Shown here piece after piece: positions 56,467 to 64,000 of a stretch of DNA of 64,000 bases (positions within the stretch are counted from its first letter, which is position 1; each line of letters begins with the position of its first letter). The stretch lies in contig JBBHKE010002290.1 of assembly GCA_037447655.1 (NCBI GenBank), positions 65,001-129,000 on the forward strand, read 5' to 3'. Both the position numbers and the translations under genes were made by a program. This DNA is from Zygnema cylindricum. Taxonomy: Eukaryota; Streptophyta; Zygnematophyceae; Zygnematales; Zygnemataceae. Below the pieces are notes generated by a model that worked only from the letters and a program-made list of their open reading frames with translations, did not search any database and was not told where the DNA came from.

Positions 56467-57612
56467 TAGTATTCATTAGTTAGATGCGTGCGTAAAATGT
56501 GAATTGAACAACTATGTTATATCGTGATGATATTGTAAGCTATCGAAACGATTGTCGCACGCTATATAAAAATTTGATATATGAAATTCTGTGGTCTCCA
56601 TTGACCCACAGAATGAGCAGCCTATGTAAAGCCTCTAGGATAATATTTGCCCCTTTCACTTTCCCACTGAATAAGTACCGCCCAGGCACACAAATATTTT
56701 GACCACCCTCACCCCTGTGAGGACAAGACTCCTTTGAGTCAAACGCAAAAAGAATAGCTTAATTTGCTCCCCTGAGCAGTAAGTTATAGCTGGTCAAAGA
56801 TGACCTTTATAATTACAAGATCTCTTAGAGAGAGGTACCTAAATATCATTAAGTCTTCGTCTGCCTACTCACGACTACCTACTACTAAACTCTAGTCCAA
56901 TAGGAATACTATATAGTACAAGAAGGTACAATAGAAGATATACTTATTGTACGGCCATTGTACGACATGGTCTACAAGGTGACACCTGTCAAATCGAGAG
57001 CCATGGTTCCTCCTCCCATCTTCTCCGGTATCAAACAATGTGGCGCCACGTGGCACCGCGTGACTCTATCTCCAAATGACGCCAAAATCTCACTCCGCGT
57101 GGCGGCTACAATGTAGGCCGTCCGATCAAAACATATTTTACACGGTTCAGATTCGCGTACATGCATGAATTGCTCCTTTTCGTTAGTCTGCTTTCAAATA
57201 GCTGTCGCGTTCATGTTTTGAAACCTGTCACGTGTATTGTTTTGATAACGCCCTAGTCGATAAGGCTTACGTCTAAAAACGTTGTCGCGTTGATGTTTAT
57301 ATATCTTTGAAACCCGTCACGTGTATCGTTTCGATAACGCCCTAGTCGAAATGGCTTACGTCTAAAAACTGGTTCACAGATCCAGGTTAAAATCTAGATA
57401 TATGCAACATTATAGTAAAATATCCTCTACCTCAAAATCTGTTACTTTCTAAATATGGCCGCAGCCATGGCGTGCCTTTGATCCTCACTCTCTTTCTTTA
57501 AAGTAAAACTAAAATAGAGAAGTGAAATATTAATTACCTCTTTTCAACACTCCCGTTAATTCCTAATCACCTTTCAATTTTAATCCACAGTTTTTCTCTA
57601 CTATAAATCAAC

Positions 57613-60600
57613 TTAGGGGAAGGCCCTGGTTTCTCTATCAGTCATCATTTCTCTATCAGTTTTATGAACCAGTTTAATAATTTTATTTTCAACCTTCTCT
57701 CTGACAAAGCTTAGTCTTATATAAATATGCTTAGCTTTGAAGTGATGTTTCGGATTACCTGCAATAGAGATAGTAGCTTGATTATCACAAAAAACATTTT
57801 GTGTTCCAGACTTCATGAACCCAAGTTCTTCAAGAAGAGATTTAACCCACATTAATTCTTTGGTGGCAGCACAGGAAGCCATGTATTCAACCTCCATAGT
57901 GGACTGAGTAACTACTTTTTGTTGCTTGCTACTCCAACAACATGCACCGGATCCAATTTGCAACACATATCCAGTCGTACATCTCTTTAAAGGCACATCT
58001 CCATAACTGGCATCACTCCAAGTGGTGATCTCAGTGTGCTCCCCTCCCAAATGCAACCATAAATCCCTTGTCCCCACCAGATACCTCATCACTCTTTTGG
58101 CAGCCTCCCAGTCTCTCTTTCTTGGTTCATTTAGACTTCTACTAAGGACACCTACAGCTGCAGCTATATCCGGACAAACATAGTTCATAAAATAAATTAA
58201 ACTGCCTACAATCTGCCAATAAGGGATATTTTCCATAAATTTTCTTTCTATCTCATCCATCTCATCATTAATGATTCCTCTCTCTTCACTCCCCTCAAAC
58301 ACTTTCTTCAAATCCATAGGAGTAGTACATCCGTTTGATTTTTCCATCTGAAAATTTTCTAGCATATTACAGATTGTTTCTTTTTGAGTGAGTCTAATAA
58401 TTATATTCCCTCTATCTCTCTCTATGTGAATTCCCAAAATGTAATTTGCTTCGCCAAGATCTTTCATGTCAGAGCGGCTTCTAAGATCTCGTTTTAGTTT
58501 GTTAATTTTATCTAAGGACTTGCTTAAGACCAACAAATCATCCACATAAATAGCAATAAATATCACTCCATTCTCATCCTCAATTAATATATATTGAGTG
58601 ATCTGAACTAATTCTGATACACCCCAAACCGGTCAGAAATTCGTCTAGTTTTATATTCCATTGACGCGGGGCTTGCTTAAGCCCATAGAGTGATTTTATC
58701 AGTTTACAAATATTGCTTTCTTCCCCACTTTCCACGAATCCTTTCGGTTGCCTCATGTAAATTTTTTCTTCCAACTCTCCGTGCAAAAATGCCGTTTTAA
58801 TATCCATTTAGTGTATTTCCATATCCTCCGCTACGGTTATACTTAAAAGGATTATAACAGAAAGAAATCTGACTACAAGTGCAAATGTTTTTTCGTAGTC
58901 TATCCCCTCTTTCTAAGTATAACCTTTTGCAACCAACCTAGCTTTGTACCTCTCAATGGTATTATCGGGGTTTAATTTAAGTTTAAAAACCCACTTACAT
59001 CCGATCGTTTTTCGGTCCGGTGGACAATCTACCAACTCCCATGTATTGGCTTCCATGATAGAGGCCATTTCTTCATTTATAATTGAGATCCATCGGCTAC
59101 TTTCTGGGGTGTTTATGGCCTCTAAGAATGTCTGAGGTTCATTGGGGTGAGACATCTTTGTGATTTGGTTATTTACTTGTCTTTCTTGAAGTCGTTTACT
59201 ACTTTTTCTTCCCCCTTCAAAATCGGAAGTCGGTAGGGAAGGCATCATTCGATTTCGTTTAGAAAGATTTTCAGCTCCTCTATCTTCCATTACCGGTGTC
59301 TCATCAAAATCCTCATCGGTTTCCACTTCGTATTGTGGCGTTGCCTCAGATGTTGTCCTTTCCTCCTCTTTTGGTAGATTTGCAGATTTTCCTTTTTCTC
59401 CATCATCCTTCTCTTCATTTTCAAAGTCAAAGTCAGAAAACTGATCTGTTTCAAATGTGATTTTGACTTCTTTATTATATTTGAATGGATCAATGGACTT
59501 CACTTCATTCATCATCACTATGTGTTTTACCAAAATTATATCTCTCTTTTTCAAGTCATACACCCGGTATCCTTTTGTGCTCTCATCATATCCTACAAGA
59601 TATCCTGGTGTCCCTCTTCCCTCTAACTTCCATTTAGTCTTATTGGAATCCAAACTGTAAACTTGACTTCCGAATACTCTCAAACTAGACAAATAAGGCT
59701 TTCTTTCTATCCACCTCTCATACGGAGTTTCCTCCTTATTTGCTGAAGTTAAGACTCTATTTTTGATTAAATTAGCATAGTTCATAGACTCAGCCCAAAA
59801 TTGAAGCCCTATCCTCTTATCACTTAACATACTTCTGGACATATCTCATAAAGTTCTATTCACTCTTTCTGCTACTCCATTTTGTTCCGGATTATAGGGA
59901 ATATTTTTCTCATGATGAATTCTTTCTTCTTTAAGATATTCTTCATTTTCCCTTGAGGTGTATTCTTTCCCAGTATCACTTTTTTTCTCTTTTATTGAGG
60001 TTTCATGTAGCTTTTCACTCCATACTTTATACTCTTTGAAACATCTTAATACCTCTAACTTATGTCTGAAAAAGTTTACCTTCGTGTATCTAGATCAATC
60101 ATCTGTGATGGTTAACATCCATCTTTTCCCCCCATGTGAAGCATACCTAGCAGGTCCCCAAACATCAGTGTGAACAAGATATTATACTTTCTCTCTCCTA
60201 AATGTGGTTGCCTTTGGAAATGGAGGTCTATGAATCTTCCCTTGGGCACATCCACTACAATCATCAAAGGTCTCATCATCCTCAAACGTAATACCCTCCA
60301 CTATTCCCTTTTCTTCATTTTATTTAATCTATCTAAATGCACATGCCCCAAACTTTTATGCTAAAGCATCATCTCACTTGCACACGAGTAGAGAACACTC
60401 TTTTCATTGCAAAGGACAATTGTGAACATTCCTTGACTGCCCTTCTCAACTATGAAATAAACCTCATTATCAAAGTTTGCTGTGAAGATTCCTTTCCTAG
60501 TTCCTGTTTCAAACTCCTTTTCATCTAGGAGAGCTGTTGAGACTAAGTTCTTGCTAAGCTATGGAATGTAAAGAACGTCTAAGAGTGTTAGAATTGAGGC

Positions 60601-61905
60601 CTTTCCATCAACTAGAACCTCCAAGTCAACAGTTCCAACAAGACTTGTGGTTTCTACTCTACCATCTCCGTACTCTATCTCAAATTTTGAGATCTTTCTC
60701 ACTTTAGTGAACCACCGCTTATCTTTGCACATATGCATTGAATCCCCTGAGTCTATGATCCACCCATCCTTGGGTGGATCCCTCTTACCTCCGAAAGCAC
60801 ACTTTTGTCTTCGTGGAATGTGGACATGCTTTTCAGTGTTTTTCGGATTAAGAAGAAGCTCCTCAAGCTCCTCTTCTCGTTCAGTTTTTCCTTCCACTTC
60901 CACATTATGAACTTGAGTCATGAAAGCTTTTTTCTTTCCTCCATCCCTTGAGGTTCCTTGACCATCTTTCAATCGAAGATCTGCAAGTTTGACACAATCT
61001 GCCATATAGTGTCCCGGTTTCTTGCAGAAGTGACATAATCCTCCTCGAGAAGTTCCTCTCCCTTGTCTATCAAATCTGCCACCTCCTTGTCCTCTTCCAC
61101 CAAAGTTTCGATAGGGATCTTTCCCTCTCTCCTCATCACGCTTCCGCCAATCAGCTCTTGCAGACAATGTTTGAACACTTGGACTCCCTCTCCTAAGCTC
61201 TATGGTGATTTCTTTCACTAAAATCATTCCCACCGTGTCATCCCAATTCCAATTGCTATCTCCTATGTCTTGCAATCGGTTAATGATATTCTCATACTCT
61301 TCAAGTAGTTTCGTCATTAATGTGTTCATTCTTTGTCTCTCGGACCATGAGTTACTTCCACTCTCCAACTCTCCAAATGCTGCTCCTAAATCATTGCAAT
61401 AATTATTCATACTTCCTCCTTTATAAGTATAAGCTGCAATCTTATTTTCCGTCAACTGTTGTTGCTACAATGATCCACTCTTATATTTGTAAACTAGTGA
61501 TATCCAAATCTGAGATGAAGATTTGACATGCATAATGGGAATGGCAATCCCCTTTGCTACACTTTTCAGAATTAAGAGCTTAGCAACCTTGTCTTTGTAG
61601 TTCCACTTTTCATACTCTGATCTTTCGGTCTGAACCCTGTTCGCCGTTGTTGGTGGTGCTCCTGCTGGTATCGCCTTCGGCAACGGTGTCACTTGAGTTG
61701 CAACTCCTCCCTTTTCTCCTTCCATGACAATCTCCTCTCCTTCCTCATCTTCATCCTTGGTGATGGTGGCAGCTGTTCTACCAACTGTAGAGGCGGAGGT
61801 GCCAGAAAAACGTATCCCTCCAAACCCAGGTGGAGGTGGGCATCGAATTTGTCCAAACACTATGCCCCATAGATGCTTCTCAAATAGTTCTCCCTCCATC
61901 ATCAT
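57613..61905 (-). pseudogene. Copia-1B gag-pol, broken
   Basis: Same domain order as Copia-1A and closely related to it, but split by frameshifts and stops near 61465, 60560, 59845, 58910 and 58570. Still readable: CCHC CHFCKKPGHYMADC (about 61000-61040), IIDSGDSMHMC protease (the DSGA block altered to DSGD), YVDDLL (about 58540) and STMEVEYMAS RNase H. In the integrase-RT linker it lacks the extra A that shifts Copia-1A. Confidence 0.9.
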
Positions 61906-61952
61906 TTCCCAATAAAAAAAGTCTGATCAATCAAATATGGGCACCCTAGAGG

Positions 61953-61966
61953 GTGGGCCCATAACC
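61953..61966 (-). promoter_or_regulatory. Copia-1B primer-binding site, half-tRNA-iMet type
   Basis: GTGGGCCCATAACC on the plus strand directly inside the LTR, identical to the Copia-1A site, again containing the complement of the gag ATG. Confidence 0.8.
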
Positions 61967-62855
61967 TGAAATTATGTGGTCTCCATTGACCCTAGAATGA
62001 ACAACCTATGTAAAGCCTCTAGAATAATATTTGCCCCTTCCAACATCCCACTGAATAAGTGCCGCCCAGGCACACAAATATTCTGACCAACCTCACTCTT
62101 GTGAAGACAAGACTCCCTTGAGTCAAACACAAAAAGAATCACTGAATTTGCTTTCCAGAGCAGTAAGTTATGCCTGGTCAAAGATGACATTTATAGTTAT
62201 AAGCTCTCTTCGAGAGAGGTACCTAAATATCACTAAGTCTTGGTCAGCCTACTCACGACTACCTACTACTAAACTCTAGTCCAATAGGAACACTATATAG
62301 TACAAGAAGGTACAATAGGAGATGTACTTATTGTACGGCCATTGTACGACATGGTCTACAAAGTGACACCTGCCAAATCGAGAGCCGTGGTTCCTCTTTC
62401 CATCTTCTCCGATGTCAAATAATGTGGCGCCACGTGGCACCGCATGACGCTATCTCCAAATGATGCCAAAAGCTCACTGCGCGTTGTGGCTACAATGCCG
62501 GCCGTCGGATCAAAACATATTTTTTACACGGTTCAGATTCGTGTACATGCATGAATTGCTCCTTTTCGTTAGTCTGCTTTTAATTAGCTGTTGCGTTAAT
62601 GTTTATATATCTTTGAAACCCGTCACGTGTATCGTTTCGATAACGCCCTAGTGGATATGGCTTACGTCTACAGACTGGTTCTCAGACCGAGGATCAAATC
62701 TAGATTTGGGCAACATTTTAGTAAAATATTGTCTACTTCAAAATCTGCCACTTTCTAAATATGGCGGCAGCCATGGCGTGCCTTTGATCCTCACTCTCTT
62801 TCTTTAAAGTAAAACCAAATTAGAGAAGTGAACTATTAATTACCTCTTTTCAACA
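61967..62855 (-). repeat. Copia-1B 5' LTR
   Basis: 889 bp, TGAAATTATG...TTCAACA. It has a G-box-type GCCACGTGGC and a tRNA-like box (CCTAGTGGATATGGC ... GAGGATCAAATCT, 62647-62702). Followed by TTCCCCTTAATTAC, which resembles the sequence just inside the 3' LTR of Copia-1A. Confidence 0.88.
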
Positions 62856-62870
62856 TTCCCCTTAATTACT

Positions 62871-63400
62871 TTGTTATGATATGGCTAAAAATAATGCAAT
62901 AGTTATATAGAAATGTATACGATATGATGTAACCACCATCGTTGTGAGACAACCATTCGTTTAATTGAGAAATCAGAATGCGTAATGTTTAATTATCCTA
63001 CGAAAGAGTGGCTTGATTGTATTCGACTCATTTAAGTAGTATCTCCAACTCAATTTTACTTTTTTTGTTGAAAATAGTGGTGACCAAATTAGTTGATTAA
63101 TGTTACTACCAGTGTACGGTGTGGACTCCCCCCATCAAAAGTAGATGTAGTAGATTTGTACATCTCCGTATGAGACTTTTTATAGGGATACCCGCCTAGC
63201 ACTTGTAGTTGTCCACTTAGAAATTATTAACAAATAATATTTGTACAATATGTTTAACACTTTTCATTCATTCATATGCTCCTAGGAAGATGGTTTGCCA
63301 GAAGTCATTGATGTTTTTTACTGAAACAAACAATTGTTTATCTTTCATTTTCAGCGCGGGTCACGCTTATTTGAAGTATTTTGCATTAATGATTAGATTA
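62871..63400. other. No recognised feature
   Basis: AT-rich sequence with no supported gene or element. Confidence 0.4.
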
Positions 63401-63620
63401 GGGTACGCCCCATGTGGCTAAGTAAATGTTTTTTTTTAAACGCATCCTCGTGCTGCTAAAGTTGAAATCTTACGAAGGAATCACAAAAATGTAGAGTACA
63501 ATTTGCGTTATATGCAAACTTAGGATGTACGACAAGTTATCGTCTTGTGTTGACCCACTGTCCCATCATCTTCAAACTTATTTTAAAACACATCGGCGTT
63601 GTGTTATAAGTGAACTAACA
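63401..63620. mobile_element. PH-C-type left-end fragment
   Basis: GGGTACGCCCCATGTGGC resembles the PH-C TIR, and the following order (ATTTGCGTTATATGC, GTACGACAAGTTATCGTCTTG, ATCATCTTCAAACTTATT) parallels 45584-45800. It fades near 63620. Confidence 0.6.
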
Positions 63621-63639
63621 GCGCTTTCACAAGTATAAA

Positions 63640-64000
63640 AACATATTTGGAGTCGCTCAGTCGTTGAAGTCTGTTAGAGTACATCGGGTATGATGAGTAT
63701 TTAAATATATCAGAGTTCACTAATCCGATTAACAAAATTACGGATAAGTAACATAAAAAAAAATTGGAATATAGTTTGAACATGAAACCGCATGAAACAA
63801 ATTTACCTAAAATTGATTTTCAACGGCTAGCATTCTAAGTCGGTTTAGATCCGACTGCACGGATCATCGTCGAGATCTCGCAATGGTCGCTTTGGCGATT
63901 TTTGGGCGTGACATTACCTGGCGCCACGTGGCAAGATAACATTGGGAAGCAGGAATCTCGGAGAGCATGAGGGTGAGTCTAGAAGAGACAAGCTTCCACT
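63640..64000. other. No recognised feature at right edge
   Basis: 63690-63760 is weakly similar to 46660-46735 (end of the LTR-S relic). A CGCCACGTGGC G-box is at 63922. No gene is visible before the edge. Confidence 0.4.

Larger units (their letters stand above)
54651..57549. repeat. 2.9-kb segmental duplication, copy A'
   Basis: Copy of 49725-52587, joined to Copia-1C by a one-base overlap (G). It carries the 133-bp gag-derived patch. Its LTR is here followed by the Copia-1B internal region rather than by Copia-1C. Confidence 0.92.
56582..62855 (-). mobile_element. Copia-1B, decayed Copia retrotransposon
   Basis: 3' LTR 56582-57549 (968 bp, with internal duplication), internal 57550-61966, 5' LTR 61967-62855 (889 bp). 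The LTRs differ clearly in length and sequence, and the flanks ATATA and TTCCC do not match, so the two LTRs probably come from different insertion events or one was replaced. Confidence 0.85.

Overview
This is a nuclear eukaryotic window, most likely from a plant or a close streptophyte relative. Support for that is spliceosomal GT-AG introns, several Ty1/Copia retrotransposon lineages primed by initiator tRNA-Met, hAT and PIF/Harbinger-type DNA elements, AAACCCTAA/TTTAGGG-like tracts and CACGTG (G-box/ABRE) motifs upstream of a gene. The species cannot be named from sequence alone. A 10-N scaffold gap lies at 11846-11855. Only two host genes can be supported. One is the 3' part of an isochorismatase-family cysteine hydrolase (111-2252, four exons, cut by the left edge). 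The other is a two-exon, 392-residue gene of unrecognised family (37245-38839). Nearly everything else is transposable-element DNA or its remains.

Region by region: 2.3-4.9 kb is intergenic with a purine tract. 4979-8184 is a small TA-flanked TIR element opened by a hAT-like element, which is itself opened by a PIF/Harbinger-like element and a second TA element, and the latter holds another hAT-like element. 8.5-12.5 kb is a graveyard of truncated non-autonomous elements plus the gap. 12729-20286 is a decayed Copia (Copia-2, minus strand) broken by a 1.36-kb solo LTR. 20811-27023 is a nearly intact, recent Copia (Copia-1A, minus strand) with near-identical 891-bp LTRs and a GTTAT target-site duplication. 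29007-35722 is a 585-bp tandem duplication: the first copy is clean and the second is inflated to 6.1 kb by nested insertions, including a large foldback element. 36-39 kb holds the second gene. 40.3-48.2 kb is a second cluster of nested hAT-, TA- and Harbinger-like elements. 49-57.5 kb carries a hAT transposase pseudogene whose 3' half was duplicated together with a Copia LTR. 57.5-62.9 kb is a decayed Copia-1B. The last 1.1 kb has one element fragment and no recognised gene.

The DNA elements are almost all non-autonomous, so their transposases must be (or have been) encoded elsewhere. Because many insertions have clean target-site duplications, and several have an intact empty site in a paralogous copy inside the window, relative insertion order can be read directly. 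The Copia-1 lineage places its gag AUG inside a primer-binding site that matches the anticodon arm of initiator tRNA-Met (half-tRNA priming), unlike Copia-2, which uses the tRNA 3' end. The Copia-1 LTRs, and a separate solo LTR, also carry a tRNA-like box on their antisense strand.
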